64,000 bases of DNA from Thalassotalea psychrophila. GTDB taxonomy: Bacteria > Pseudomonadota > Gammaproteobacteria > Enterobacterales > Alteromonadaceae. A program made the position numbers and the translations under genes. This document shows positions 44,164 through 54,673 of the stretch, in pieces. The notes beneath the pieces were generated by a model. That model was not told where the DNA came from. It saw only the letters and a program-made list of their open reading frames with translations, and made no database searches. The stretch spans positions 2,480,001-2,544,000 of the forward strand of contig NZ_CP134145.1 of assembly GCF_031583595.1 (NCBI RefSeq). The letters run 5' to 3'. Within the stretch, counting starts at the first letter, position 1; every line of letters starts with the position of its first letter.

Positions 44164-45345
44164 CTATTCTTTATTGTGGTCTTTGTCTGACAACATATTT
44201 GCCATTAATAAATTGGAAGCATTAAAGGCGATATCTTTAATTTCTTGTCTATCAGTATCATCCCCCATTTCATAAGTAATGGCATGTACGCCAAACTTAT
44301 CTGAAAAATACTGTTTAGCAACCGCCTGATCAGGGTTGTTACCGGGTTTTAATACCACTTCTACATCTGGCATTTTGCGATCTAAGTCGCCTAACCAATG
44401 GCGCACGAAATATGGATTTTCAACACCATAATCTACAGGCATGGTATAAAAGATATTTCTTCTTGTTGAATGAAAGTCGACTGCAAACTTAATTTTTTGC
44501 CCTTGGGAAACTAATTGATCTAAATAAGCATTTATTTGACGAGTTTCAACTTGATTGAAGTCTATCCAATCACGATTTAAATCGTATCCATTTGCATTAT
44601 GACGCCAGTTACCTGCTTGGACACCATCGGGGTTGATGTTTGGAATGACTAATACATTGTATTTTTCACGAAACGAAGCGGCTAATTCACTGTTTGAAAG
44701 AATGGTTTCTACGAAAGGGAAAAGTGCGAGTGCGCCAGTCACTTCAGGCGGATGCATACGACCTAAAATTACTAACCATTCATTACTACTGCCTTTACTC
44801 TCAATTTTGTAGATCGGGCGGCCTTGAGTAGACTCGCCAAGTAAATCATAGCTTATAGACGTTTTTGTTAATAAATCCTTTGCCCAATCTTCATAATACT
44901 CATTGTTGATAATTTCTTGACCAGCAATATATACAGGATCAATAGATGCTTCTATATTCATTACTAAACGTTCACCATTGAGCTTATAAGGCTGTAGTTT
45001 CCAAGTTGTTCCGTTTTGGCTAATTTTTGGCGGGTATCTATGTTCGTCACCTTGTACCAGCATAGTAACCTTAATTGTTGTTGCTTGTTCTGCTTGTACT
45101 TTAAAGGCATACCAAGGACTGGAGTTAATCGGCGCATTTGTTTTATTTAGTTCTGGTATTAACGTAATTAAAAATTCGTTTTCTGCAACTTGTTTACAAT
45201 TGTCCATACGACCGGTAGCAAAGTCAGTAGAAAACTTAACATTACCGATATTACACGCTTGCGCATTGTCACTTTCACTAGTGGTGCATGAGATAAGTGA
45301 TAGGGTTGAAAATAATAATGAGCAAGTAAATAATAATTTTTTCAT
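44164..45345 (-). CDS. lipoprotein M14 zinc carboxypeptidase (CCP-like)
   Basis: Zinc carboxypeptidase with a lipobox (LSLISC-T, Cys20). About 130 residues of a beta-sandwich N domain precede the catalytic domain, the architecture of cytosolic-carboxypeptidase-like M14 enzymes. Zinc and catalytic motifs: GRMHPPEVTGA (H and E ligands), NPDGVQAGNWRHNANGYDLNRDW, the third ligand in VDFHSTRRN, and the catalytic Glu in ITYEMGDD. Eukaryotic CCPs remove glutamates from proteins, and other M14 enzymes cut gamma-D-glutamyl bonds in murein peptides; either would suit this locus. It is the upstream partner of the deacylase gene. Confidence 0.85.
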   Translation of the reverse strand: MKKLLFTCSLLFSTLSLISCTTSESDNAQACNIGNVKFSTDFATGRMDNCKQVAENEFLITLIPELNKTNAPINSSPWYAFKVQAEQATTIKVTMLVQGDEHRYPPKISQNGTTWKLQPYKLNGERLVMNIEASIDPVYIAGQEIINNEYYEDWAKDLLTKTSISYDLLGESTQGRPIYKIESKGSSNEWLVILGRMHPPEVTGALALFPFVETILSNSELAASFREKYNVLVIPNINPDGVQAGNWRHNANGYDLNRDWIDFNQVETRQINAYLDQLVSQGQKIKFAVDFHSTRRNIFYTMPVDYGVENPYFVRHWLGDLDRKMPDVEVVLKPGNNPDQAVAKQYFSDKFGVHAITYEMGDDTDRQEIKDIAFNASNLLMANMLSDKDHNKE

Positions 45346-45372
45346 GATTTTATCTTTATAATTGAATGGAAG

Positions 45373-45409
45373 AAAAATATGGCCCGACTAGATTAACGAG
45401 TCGAGCCAT
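45373..45409 (-). terminator. terminator of the TonB-dependent receptor gene
   Basis: On the minus strand ATGGCTCGACT and AGTCGGGCCAT pair at 10 of 11 positions with a nine-base loop and run into ATATTTTT. It lies between the receptor and the M14 gene, so the latter is read only by read-through or its own promoter. Confidence 0.82.
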
Positions 45410-45442
45410 ATTAAATTAAATACTAATTTTAGTAACTAAAGT

Positions 45443-48400
45443 TTAGAAGCTATAACTTGCACTAGTGTAGAAGTATCTACCACGGCTTGAATGTAATGAA
45501 CCGTCATAACCAAAGGTAGTATCTGCTAATGGTGGCTCTTCGTCACTTATATTGTTAATACCAAATGAAAGGTTCAAGTCTTCATATCCCATAAAGTCTT
45601 TACGCGTCAAATAAACATTTGCTCGTGTTTGTGACTCCATTTCATAGAATGTTGTAACATCATCAACGGTATTTGAAACGGCAGTATCTACTTCACCAAC
45701 GTATTTAACAAATAAACCTGCAGCCCATAAGTTATCATTTGACTTCCATTTGATTGACGCCGTAGCTTGCCATTCTGGGATGCTGTTTGTTCCAACAATA
45801 TCGCCAACGGCAGTACCTAAAACTTCTGGATCTGCTCCGGCATTAAGAATAGTTAAAGCATCACCACCAGCTTCTTGGTCAAACTTTAAAGTTCTAGCGC
45901 CATTTAACGATAGACCAAAATCACCAATTGATGTATCCAAGTCATAATTAACTGCAATATCGTAACCCGTAATTGTACGAGTGTTTAGGTTTTCGTAACT
46001 GCGATTGATTTGTACAATTTCACCTAACGGATTGTCCTCATCAATTTCTCCACGCACAACGTCTGGGTTTGATGAGCCTTCGCCTCTGGCAATAAGGTCA
46101 AGACGTGAAATATTTTCGTCTGAAAGTACACCAACGGTATCAGTAGTCTCAATTTCCCACCAATCATAAGTAAACGTTAAGTTATCCATTGGTTGTAATG
46201 TTAAGCCTAAACTAATATTTTCACTTTCCTCAGCTTTTAAGTCTTTGTTACCTGATGTTGATAAATTATAGTTACCATTACCAGAGCCACCATCAGCTAA
46301 AGTAGTTGAATTAACCACAACATTGCCATTGGCATCTAAAGAATTTTCAGCATAGTCATCAACACCCGTAGTAAGTGTAGCACCAGGAGAGTTTAGCTGA
46401 ATTAAGTTAGGCGCTCTAAAACCTTTAGATATTGCCCCCCTAAATTGTAGCATTTCAATTGGGTACCAAGACAAGGCCATTTTCGGACGAGTAATATCAC
46501 CAATATCGCTAAAGTCTTCATAACGCACAGCTAATTGTACATCTAAGCTGTGAACAGCAGGAAGATCAGCTAATAAAGGTACCGCTAGCTCTACGTAAGC
46601 AGAGAAAACTTCACGTTCACCATAAACATCAAGACGAACACTACTACCTTGTAAACTACTTAGGTTGACTGGATCTGCATTACCTTCAACAAATGGTTGT
46701 GAACCATCAAATATATCACTGTTGTTTTCATCTAATGTTTCTTCACGATATTCAAGACCCCACGCAATACCAACATCACCTGCAGGTAACTCAAATAAGA
46801 ATGGGTTAGACGCTTTAAAATCGACCATTGTTAAGGTTGTTTTTGCACTACGTTGAGCTGTAGTTAAAAAGGGGTCAATACTAGATTGCGGATTAGGTGA
46901 TGAATCTAAAATACTGGTAGGATCATCAGGATTAACACCAGTAAAAGGGTTATAAGCATCAGGAGTATCTAAACTTAATTGAGCTAATAGTAAAGGAGAG
47001 CTTATGCGGTTACTCATTTTATCATCAGTTTCTGCTTCACTGTATAATATGCCAGTATCCCAGTCCCAATCATTCCATGTACCGCGTAAACCATTTAAAA
47101 AACGATAGCTGGTACTTTCAACTTCAACTTGGCGTGGACCAACATCGGTAGGTCGAATTCGCAAATTATAAGCAAGGCCTTCAACAGGTACGTCTGCAGG
47201 ATCTAAACCATCAATACGATTAGGGTTTACACGGCCATCGGCAAAGTTTACTGGGCCAAATGGGTTGTAATAACTGTGAGCTGGTACATCAAAAGTACCA
47301 TTACTTAAAATAGCTGATTGTTCCCACTGACGTTCAGCTGTTGAGCTGTAATAAGTTGACTCATTATAAAACTCAATGCCGTTATCAAATTCATGGCTTA
47401 AATTAGTAAAAATATTTAACCTGTCAATATCTGGTACTAAAGTACGTTCTTCATTGCGGTTAGGACGTAATGCTCTGTTGTGACTGCCGGTTTGATCAAG
47501 ACATACATCACCCATCACTCCACCACCATCAGGTAAAGCACCACCACCACAACTGCTTGCCGTTACTAAATCCCCATCATCATTGGTATAAGTGCTAGGA
47601 CGAATAATATAATCATCGATACTGCTAGGTAAGCCAATATAGTGTAGATCGGCATGCGGTTCTAAAGTTGAACGGTTATCAAAACTGGTATTTTCGGCCC
47701 AGTCACCAGGAGCTCTCGAGCGTAAGTCTTGATTACTTGAAAAACCATTTTCTGATGCCATAACGCCTGATTTCTTAGCATAATTAGCACTGATCATGAA
47801 AAACGTTTGGCTATTGTTAAATTCAAATCCTTTGTTACCAGAAATAGTAAAATCATCACGGTCGGTACCTTCTTCAGCGCCATAACGCACTTTAAAGCTA
47901 CCACCCTCAAAATCTTCTTTAGTAACGTAATTTACTACACCCGCTACAGCATCAGAGCCATACAATGCACCAGCACCATCGCGTAGTACTTCAACACGTG
48001 AAAGTCCAGAAACTGGTAAGGTATTTGAGTTAACTGAGGTTACTGGTACGCCAAAGTTTGTTTGCGTAATTGGGTGATTAACCATACGACGACCATTAAG
48101 TAAAACTAAGGTGTTACCTTCACCAATGCTACGTAAGTTTACTGAGCCAATATCACCACGTGCAGCATTAGTTCCTGTATTACCACCTCGAGTGCCAGTA
48201 AAGCCTACTGCGCCAATTTGTGGTATAGAGCGTAAAAGTTCATCTCCATCTAAAGCACCTGTTGCGGCAATATCTTCAGCATTCAATTCAGTTACAGGTA
48301 AAGCACTTGCCATAGTACTGCCTTTAATGTTTGAACCAACTACTATGATTCTTTCAACATCGGCTTCTTTTTCTTCTTGAGTTTGTTCTTGCGCTTGTAC

Positions 48401-48478
48401 AAGTTGTGACGACATTGCTGCCAGTACACACAAACTCAAATGCTTTAGCTTAAAGTTTGACTTAATATTCGTATTCAT
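45443..48478 (-). CDS. TonB-dependent outer-membrane receptor
   Basis: A 1011-residue outer-membrane transporter. The ATG at 48478 is preferred, with AAGGTGAG just upstream; a GTG three codons earlier is less likely. A signal peptide ends at QAQ, a TonB box-like ERIIVVGS follows, then the plug (LRSIGEGNTLVLLNGRRMV, VEVLRDGAGALYGSDAVAGVVNYVT) and the barrel, ending in an aromatic residue (SASYSF). It belongs to the large peptide/sugar-type receptors of marine Alteromonadales. With a divergent LysR gene and two envelope hydrolases downstream it probably imports a peptide or acylated amino acid; the substrate is inferred. Confidence 0.92.
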   Translation of the reverse strand: MNTNIKSNFKLKHLSLCVLAAMSSQLVQAQEQTQEEKEADVERIIVVGSNIKGSTMASALPVTELNAEDIAATGALDGDELLRSIPQIGAVGFTGTRGGNTGTNAARGDIGSVNLRSIGEGNTLVLLNGRRMVNHPITQTNFGVPVTSVNSNTLPVSGLSRVEVLRDGAGALYGSDAVAGVVNYVTKEDFEGGSFKVRYGAEEGTDRDDFTISGNKGFEFNNSQTFFMISANYAKKSGVMASENGFSSNQDLRSRAPGDWAENTSFDNRSTLEPHADLHYIGLPSSIDDYIIRPSTYTNDDGDLVTASSCGGGALPDGGGVMGDVCLDQTGSHNRALRPNRNEERTLVPDIDRLNIFTNLSHEFDNGIEFYNESTYYSSTAERQWEQSAILSNGTFDVPAHSYYNPFGPVNFADGRVNPNRIDGLDPADVPVEGLAYNLRIRPTDVGPRQVEVESTSYRFLNGLRGTWNDWDWDTGILYSEAETDDKMSNRISSPLLLAQLSLDTPDAYNPFTGVNPDDPTSILDSSPNPQSSIDPFLTTAQRSAKTTLTMVDFKASNPFLFELPAGDVGIAWGLEYREETLDENNSDIFDGSQPFVEGNADPVNLSSLQGSSVRLDVYGEREVFSAYVELAVPLLADLPAVHSLDVQLAVRYEDFSDIGDITRPKMALSWYPIEMLQFRGAISKGFRAPNLIQLNSPGATLTTGVDDYAENSLDANGNVVVNSTTLADGGSGNGNYNLSTSGNKDLKAEESENISLGLTLQPMDNLTFTYDWWEIETTDTVGVLSDENISRLDLIARGEGSSNPDVVRGEIDEDNPLGEIVQINRSYENLNTRTITGYDIAVNYDLDTSIGDFGLSLNGARTLKFDQEAGGDALTILNAGADPEVLGTAVGDIVGTNSIPEWQATASIKWKSNDNLWAAGLFVKYVGEVDTAVSNTVDDVTTFYEMESQTRANVYLTRKDFMGYEDLNLSFGINNISDEEPPLADTTFGYDGSLHSSRGRYFYTSASYSF

Positions 48479-48487
48479 TTTTCTCAC

Positions 48488-48909
48488 CTTATTTCCCAGT
48501 TAATCGTTATTTTTTTAAATTTGTAAGTTAATACTAAATTTTGTGTTTCGATTTTAGATTTCATTTGGTTTACATTTATTTAACACCTAGTAACCATGAA
48601 TAAAAAGCCGAACAAATACCAATGACTGTTGATTGTAAATCCATAACCTAAGGTTATACACTAAGGTGAAATAGCTAAAACACAAGATGTTAAATTGATG
48701 TTATCTTACTGAAAAAGTAGCACAAATAATGAAAATTGCCCAAAACCATAAAAATTAACAAACAATAAGTTTGCACTCTACAGATGATATGATTAACTTA
48801 ACTATGATGACGTCCAAGCTATATTTTGAGCTTATATCGTCAGTTTTTGACCCATATTTAGAGATTTTTACTGTAGTGATAGTACTTAATTTACTAAAGA
48901 GAGAAATGA
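48488..48909. promoter_or_regulatory. divergent control region of the receptor and LysR genes
   Basis: A 420-base gap between divergent genes. Its clearest feature is the palindrome at 48641-48659. Otherwise AT-rich, without frames or repeats that I can support. Confidence 0.5.
48641..48659. promoter_or_regulatory. candidate LysR operator, site 1
   Basis: CCATAACCTAAGGTTATAC contains the perfect palindrome ATAACC-TAA-GGTTAT, a T-N11-A type site usual for LysR regulators, in the gap between the lysR gene and its divergent receptor gene. The same 19 bases with two changes recur at 54787. Confidence 0.6.
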
Positions 48910-49797
48910 ATGCGACTACGTCATATTGAAATATTTCATGCCATCTACACCACAGGCTCTATAACAAATGCAGCAAATATGTTGCATGTCTCACAACCAT
49001 CAGTCAGTAAAGTTTTAGCCCATGCAGAACTTCAATTAGGTTTTAATTTATTTAAACGAATTAAGGGAAGATTGATCCCAACCGATGAAGCAGAAATGCT
49101 TTATACCGAAGTGGATAAAATATATAAACAAATTTTAGCCCTAAAAAATACAACGGATAATATCAAGAAGCTGGAGTATGGGCGGATAAACCTAGGGATC
49201 AGCCCTGCACTAGGTTTTGACGTTACCCCGATAAGTATTGCTAACTATCACAAGAAGTTTTCTAATGTAGAGTTTAATATCACCACCATTCATAACGACT
49301 CGGTACAACAAGCTTTGATGGAACACAAGTGCGACTTAGCAGTGTTATTTGCTCCTGAAGATATGCCTGGCGTTAAAGCAATCGATTTGACTACATCAGA
49401 ATTAGTTATTGTTTATCCGAAAAAATTATTCCCACATTGTCCTGATAAACTTAAACTGAGTGAAGTTGCCGACGCTGAATTTATTGATATTACTAGTAGC
49501 GGTCCACTGGGAGATATTGCTTGGAAAAGATTACTAGAAGAAAGTGTTTCACCAAAATCTTTAATTAAAGTACAAACCTATTTTATTGCCGCGAGATTAG
49601 TTGCCCAAGGATTGGGAATATGTATTGTAGATAAATTTACCGCTGAAAATAACTTAACCGAAGATATTGCTATTGCTTCTTTTGATCCACCCTTAAATGT
49701 TTCGATTAAAGGCTTACATCTAGAAAATAAAGGCTTGCCTAAAGTTGTGCAAGAATTCATTCCTTATTTAACTGAAGTGTTTGCCAGTAAAAAATAA
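48910..49797 (+). CDS. LysR family transcriptional regulator
   Basis: A 295-residue regulator. The N-terminal helix-turn-helix (MRLRHIEIFHAIYTTGSITNAANMLHVSQPSVSKVLAHAE, pattern only: AA-LHVSQPSVSK is the recognition helix) is followed by the periplasmic-binding-protein-like effector domain from about residue 90. It is divergent from the TonB-dependent receptor and flanked by glutamate dehydrogenase, so it is the natural candidate for control of the D-glutamate locus. The effector may be glutamate or 5-oxoproline, which is unproven. It shares a bidirectional terminator with glutamate dehydrogenase. Confidence 0.9.
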   Translation: MRLRHIEIFHAIYTTGSITNAANMLHVSQPSVSKVLAHAELQLGFNLFKRIKGRLIPTDEAEMLYTEVDKIYKQILALKNTTDNIKKLEYGRINLGISPALGFDVTPISIANYHKKFSNVEFNITTIHNDSVQQALMEHKCDLAVLFAPEDMPGVKAIDLTTSELVIVYPKKLFPHCPDKLKLSEVADAEFIDITSSGPLGDIAWKRLLEESVSPKSLIKVQTYFIAARLVAQGLGICIVDKFTAENNLTEDIAIASFDPPLNVSIKGLHLENKGLPKVVQEFIPYLTEVFASKK

Positions 49798-49824
49798 AGC
49801 TTGTTAGGTTGGGTAAAGAAAAAC

Positions 49825-49862
49825 ATAAAGGCAGTGATTAACTTTCACTGCCTTTATTTTTG
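49825..49862. terminator. bidirectional terminator between lysR and glutamate dehydrogenase
   Basis: A perfect 13-bp stem, ATAAAGGCAGTGA with TCACTGCCTTTAT, and a seven-base loop, flanked by A-rich and T-rich tracts. It serves both converging genes. Confidence 0.92.
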
Positions 49863-49876
49863 TAATCTACTAATGT

Positions 49877-52800
49877 CTAACTAAGCAACGTGCGCATCTG
49901 TCTGTTGGCAAAATATAACTTGTCGATAGTAAGGACCCCTGCAACTTTTAGATCATCAATTACTCTTTCCACCCTACTTAAATCAGCTACCTTTGTATCT
50001 GCCCACTTATCTATAGCAACATCACAAGCAAACTTGTTATACCTTGTACTGATTTTTAGCACTAATTGCTCTCTTAACTCAAGTAAGTCGAGTAATAAAG
50101 AAAACAATGCCATTCTAGACCAATGATCTGTCGTTTCAACAATTTCCGTTTGTTCAATCAACCATGAAATACCAATTATTTGCGTTATTTTTTGGTAACT
50201 CACCAATACTTGTTCAACAGAAACTTTTAATTCTGCCGCCGTTTTAACAATGTCACAAAAAACCACACTTGAAACTTTTAGTTGATGAATTTTATCGACT
50301 ATACTGCGACTATTTTCTCCCGCTTGTAACTGGTATAAGGATTTGCTTACAGGAGTAAACGGTAATATTACTTCGTCACTATTGAGCTGTTGCAATAAGT
50401 TGATTCCCGGACTGAATTTAGCAACAACACTATTTATGCTTGATTGATGGTCATCATGGTTTATAAACCAAATTGCCATTAACCTATAAAAACGTTGCAC
50501 CTCAACTAACATCTTCACTTGAATTTCAGCAGAAACTATACCGTCTAAAGATTCTATTTCTTTCCATATGCTATCTAACTGGAATATCTCTTTAGTGATA
50601 ATAAAGGCTTTTACAATCTGCTCGATACTTGCACCAGTTTGCTCTCTAACCGCGTGAATGCCGCCCCGATTAAAAATTTCATTAGCAACGGCAGTAGCTA
50701 TAATTTGCTTGGCCAGAGGATGCTCTACAATTTCTTGTTGATATTTTTCCTGCAGTACAGGAGGAAATGCCGCCAATAAGTACTTTTCAAAGTACTCATC
50801 ATCAAGCAAACTTGTTTGCTTTAATAAGGCATTATTTACATCCATTTTTGAGTAAGCCATTAATACCGCTAGTTCAGGACGTGTAAGGCCTTTTTTATTT
50901 AAGATACGTGTTTGTAATTCATCATCATCAGGCAGATATTCAAGTTCTCGATTGAGATCGACACTGTCGACAAGGTAATGGGTCAAACGAGTAAAACTGT
51001 CAAAGTGGGCATGGTTATTCGCTTCATCCAAACTCAACGCTTGTACTTGGTAAGTGTTGTTCTGCAACACCATTTTACTTACGTCAGTGGTCATTTGTTC
51101 AAGTAAAGAGTCTCGTTCACCCTTAATTAAATTCCCGTCAGATAATAAACGATTAAGCAAAATTTTGATGTTTACTTCATTGTCGGAACAATTCACACCT
51201 GCAGAATTATCCACGGCATCGGTATTTACTCTACCACCGGCTTTAGCAAACTCGATCCTTGCCAATTGCGTACAACCTAAGTTACCGCCTTCTCCAATGA
51301 CTTTACATTGTAGTTGGGCAGCGTTAACTCTTAGGGGATCATTACCTTTGTCGCCAACGTCATTATTATTTTCTTCTGTTGCTTTCACGTAGGTGCCAAT
51401 ACCGCCAAACCAAAGTAAATCAGCATTTGCTTTGAGGATATAACTAATTAGTTGGTTGGGGGATAAAGTTTCTACATGGCCAGGAATCTTCAACAATTTC
51501 TTAATTTGTTCTGATGGAGTAATTCTTTTAAGGCTACGGCTAAATACCCCGCCACCCGCAGAAATCAGCTCAGCGCTGTAATCTACCCATGATGATCGCG
51601 GCAGATTGTACAGCCTTTGTCGCTCTTTAAAACTTGTTGAGGCCACAGGAGCAGGATCAATAAAAATATCACGATGATCAAACGCTGCCACAAGTTTAAT
51701 AGTGTTTGAAGATAACATGCCATTGCCAAATACATCGCCAGACATATCACCAATACCAATGGCAGTGATCTCATCATGCTGAACATCTACGTCCATTTCT
51801 CGAAAGTGCCTTTGTACTGACACCCAAGCCCCCTTTGCGGTAATGCCCATTTTTTTATGGTCGTAACCCACACTACCACCCGAGGCAAACGCATCACCTA
51901 ACCAAAAGTCATAATCATTAGCAAGTTCATTAGCAATATCTGAAAACGTTGCAGTTCCTTTATCAGCAGCAACCACCAGATAACTGTCATCTCCATCAAA
52001 ACACACTACTTGCTGTGGTTTTATGATCCCTTGTTGAGTGTTGTTATCGGTAATATCAAGCAAGGATGATATAAATAATTTATAACATTCAATAGCTTCG
52101 CTAGTTATTTCGTCTCTACTACCGTCACTTGGGAGCTGCTTAGGCACAAAGCCACCTTTAGCGCCTTGTGGTACAATAACGACGTTTTTAACTTGCTGTG
52201 CTTTTACTAATCCTAAAATTTCGGTACGAAAATCTTCTTCTCTATCTGACCAACGTAGCCCCCCCCGAGAAACAGCACTAAAACGTAAGTGAACCCCTTC
52301 CACTCTTGGTGAGTAAACAAAGGTTTCTACATAAGGTCTAGGTTGAGGAGCATCTTCAATTTCTCCACTTAAGATCTTAAATGAGCAATATGATTTTTGC
52401 TGACCAGTATTTGATAATTGATAAAAATTGGTTCTTACTGTCGCTGAAATAGCAGCGATGAAATTACGCAGAATTCGATCATGATCTATCTTAGAAACTT
52501 TATTTAAACGACCAAACAGGCACTTAGCTATATCATTGGCTAATAACATGCGTTTAGAAATAGAACTGTTATTTAATGAAAAGCGCTGTTCAAATAATGC
52601 GACTAAATCGCCGACAATTTCTGGGTATGCAATTAATGCCTGCTGAAAATACTCTTCACTGTAACCAAGGCCAAGTTGACGCAAGTATTTACCATAAGCA
52701 CGAATAATGACAATTTGCCTAATATTGATATTGGCAGTTAGTAATAATTTATTGTAGCCATCATTTTCAATTTCTTGCGCCCAGATGTCAGTTAAAGCTT

Positions 52801-54637
52801 GCTCTAAATTAGCTTTAACTTGTTTTAAATCGAGAGTTTTATCACTAGGACATTCAAGTGTATAGCTATACAAATCATTGCTTGAGTTATTATCAGCCAG
52901 CACTTTAAAACTAAATTCATCTAATGGTCGAAAACCAAGATTTTCCAAAATTGGAATTGAATCACTTAAAGCAATACCTTGTGCTTGAGAATAAATGTTT
53001 AAACGTAATAAATTATGTTGGTCTTGCTCATTACGATAAATTTGAAATTGATACTTTTGATCTTGGTTAAGCGTTTCAAAATACTCTATATCTTTAGCTG
53101 CGGCTAACGCTGAAAACTTCTCACGATAACTTTTGGAAAAACAATTACTGTATTTATTAATTAACTGTGTTGCTTGTGCATCATCCCAGCGCTCTTGAAT
53201 AAGCGTACATAGACTTTCCATCCAACTTTTTGTTTTTTCTTCAATACGGTTAATTAAATCGGTAAGATTTACATTGCTTGATGCTTGTTCGCCTTTAACC
53301 AGAGTGAAATGCCATTGCGCCAGATAATTATCATTAAGCATTGAGCACCGAGATAATATTTTCCCACCATAAAATTCACACAATTGTGCTTCAATTTCAT
53401 CGCGTAAATCAGTACAAAAAGCATCTTTAGAAACAAAGACCAGAGCCGATACCTGCTGGTTAAAGTTATTTTCACGAATAAATGTTCCACATTTACTTTG
53501 CGCATTAAGGTTATAAATGCCTTTAGCCAAAGAAAACAAGTTAGCAGCGTTGCTTTCAAAAATTTCACGCTTGGGCAAAGCTTTGAGAATATGCCTAAAT
53601 TTTTTGTAATTATGACTTTCTTCTTTATAGTTAACGCGATCTAGAACCGCATTTAACTTAGCTTGTAAATAAGGTATTTTAATAGGATTTTGACTATTTA
53701 CAGCCTGAGTAAATAAGCCGATAAATCGATGTATAGCAATCACATCACCCTGCGCAGAGTATTCTTTTATGCTTATCTGATCATAGTAATCGTTACGATG
53801 AATCTTTGCCTTTACGGTTGATTTTGAAATCAGCAAGGCTTGCTCTGAATCGATAAAATGTTGCAGCTCTTTGCTGTTAATTCTAAGTACTGATTTATCA
53901 AGTGTGAGCGGATCAATACTTTGCTTAAAAATTCCCAAACTTTCTATATGATTTTTTTGTTTATTGCGCTCATCGATAATAAATGGGTAATAACCTAGAA
54001 AAGTAAAATTATCCTGGCACAGCCAATGCAGAAAATCTTGCACTTGCTCACTATTATCTCCGTTGTTTGCGTGATTACTTTGAACGTCAGCTACAGCTTT
54101 TGCTTGTTTAAGCATTACCGGCCAGTCGTCGGTCACCATCTTAACTTCTATTAACAGAGTAAGAAGTTTTTCCTTTAACGAAGTACAGGCTTTGTCGTTT
54201 AATAAGCTACTTAGTTCAATATAAATAACGGATACATCGCTTTCTTGCTGTATATCAGTATCAATTGTTTCTTGCTCGTTATTAATAACCGGATGCAAGC
54301 AATTTTTGATTCTATATCCCTCAGCAAGCAATAAATTAGTTATTGAGTCAAAAATAAACGGCTTATCATCACTGATAATATGCAAAGTTGAGACGTTCGC
54401 GCCATCTTGCCTTAGTGTTTTTATAACAACTTTATTTTCTTGGCGTTGTCGTGTAGTAAAGCTCTCCCAAAGAGATAGAGCAAGATCAAAACGGCGCTCT
54501 AATGGCATCAGTTGAACTTCGTCATTTAAAGAGGATTCAAGTAACACTTGCGAAAACTCGGTAAAGGGCTGCACGTTAGCTTCACTGTAGTTGTTAGCAA
54601 TATAACTGTTTAAGTTCTGAGTTATTGCTGTAGTCAT
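49877..54637 (-). CDS. gdhB: NAD-dependent glutamate dehydrogenase, large (about 180 kDa) type
   Basis: Oxidatively deaminates L-glutamate to 2-oxoglutarate, a catabolic enzyme. With the start at ATG 54637 (AAGGTGA seven bases upstream) it has 1586 residues, the size of the bacterial 180-kDa class. The catalytic core is in the middle: GGLRWSDREEDFRTEILGLVKAQ, VVIVPQGAKGGFVPKQLP (substrate lysines), and the NAD-domain segments ending in IGEGGNLGCTQ and GGRVNTDAVDNSAGVNCSDNEVN. The N-terminal 700 residues hold ACT-like regulatory regions. It would turn L-glutamate from this locus into TCA-cycle carbon. Divergent from the decarboxylase-like gene. Confidence 0.95.
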   Translation of the reverse strand: MTTAITQNLNSYIANNYSEANVQPFTEFSQVLLESSLNDEVQLMPLERRFDLALSLWESFTTRQRQENKVVIKTLRQDGANVSTLHIISDDKPFIFDSITNLLLAEGYRIKNCLHPVINNEQETIDTDIQQESDVSVIYIELSSLLNDKACTSLKEKLLTLLIEVKMVTDDWPVMLKQAKAVADVQSNHANNGDNSEQVQDFLHWLCQDNFTFLGYYPFIIDERNKQKNHIESLGIFKQSIDPLTLDKSVLRINSKELQHFIDSEQALLISKSTVKAKIHRNDYYDQISIKEYSAQGDVIAIHRFIGLFTQAVNSQNPIKIPYLQAKLNAVLDRVNYKEESHNYKKFRHILKALPKREIFESNAANLFSLAKGIYNLNAQSKCGTFIRENNFNQQVSALVFVSKDAFCTDLRDEIEAQLCEFYGGKILSRCSMLNDNYLAQWHFTLVKGEQASSNVNLTDLINRIEEKTKSWMESLCTLIQERWDDAQATQLINKYSNCFSKSYREKFSALAAAKDIEYFETLNQDQKYQFQIYRNEQDQHNLLRLNIYSQAQGIALSDSIPILENLGFRPLDEFSFKVLADNNSSNDLYSYTLECPSDKTLDLKQVKANLEQALTDIWAQEIENDGYNKLLLTANINIRQIVIIRAYGKYLRQLGLGYSEEYFQQALIAYPEIVGDLVALFEQRFSLNNSSISKRMLLANDIAKCLFGRLNKVSKIDHDRILRNFIAAISATVRTNFYQLSNTGQQKSYCSFKILSGEIEDAPQPRPYVETFVYSPRVEGVHLRFSAVSRGGLRWSDREEDFRTEILGLVKAQQVKNVVIVPQGAKGGFVPKQLPSDGSRDEITSEAIECYKLFISSLLDITDNNTQQGIIKPQQVVCFDGDDSYLVVAADKGTATFSDIANELANDYDFWLGDAFASGGSVGYDHKKMGITAKGAWVSVQRHFREMDVDVQHDEITAIGIGDMSGDVFGNGMLSSNTIKLVAAFDHRDIFIDPAPVASTSFKERQRLYNLPRSSWVDYSAELISAGGGVFSRSLKRITPSEQIKKLLKIPGHVETLSPNQLISYILKANADLLWFGGIGTYVKATEENNNDVGDKGNDPLRVNAAQLQCKVIGEGGNLGCTQLARIEFAKAGGRVNTDAVDNSAGVNCSDNEVNIKILLNRLLSDGNLIKGERDSLLEQMTTDVSKMVLQNNTYQVQALSLDEANNHAHFDSFTRLTHYLVDSVDLNRELEYLPDDDELQTRILNKKGLTRPELAVLMAYSKMDVNNALLKQTSLLDDEYFEKYLLAAFPPVLQEKYQQEIVEHPLAKQIIATAVANEIFNRGGIHAVREQTGASIEQIVKAFIITKEIFQLDSIWKEIESLDGIVSAEIQVKMLVEVQRFYRLMAIWFINHDDHQSSINSVVAKFSPGINLLQQLNSDEVILPFTPVSKSLYQLQAGENSRSIVDKIHQLKVSSVVFCDIVKTAAELKVSVEQVLVSYQKITQIIGISWLIEQTEIVETTDHWSRMALFSLLLDLLELREQLVLKISTRYNKFACDVAIDKWADTKVADLSRVERVIDDLKVAGVLTIDKLYFANRQMRTLLS

Positions 54638-54673
54638 AATAATCACCTTAATATGAAATTTAAATTCAACCAA

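Noticed and set aside
48111..48380. 89-codon plus-strand frame inside the receptor gene
   Set aside because: It is the shadow of the TonB-dependent receptor's plug-domain coding sequence.
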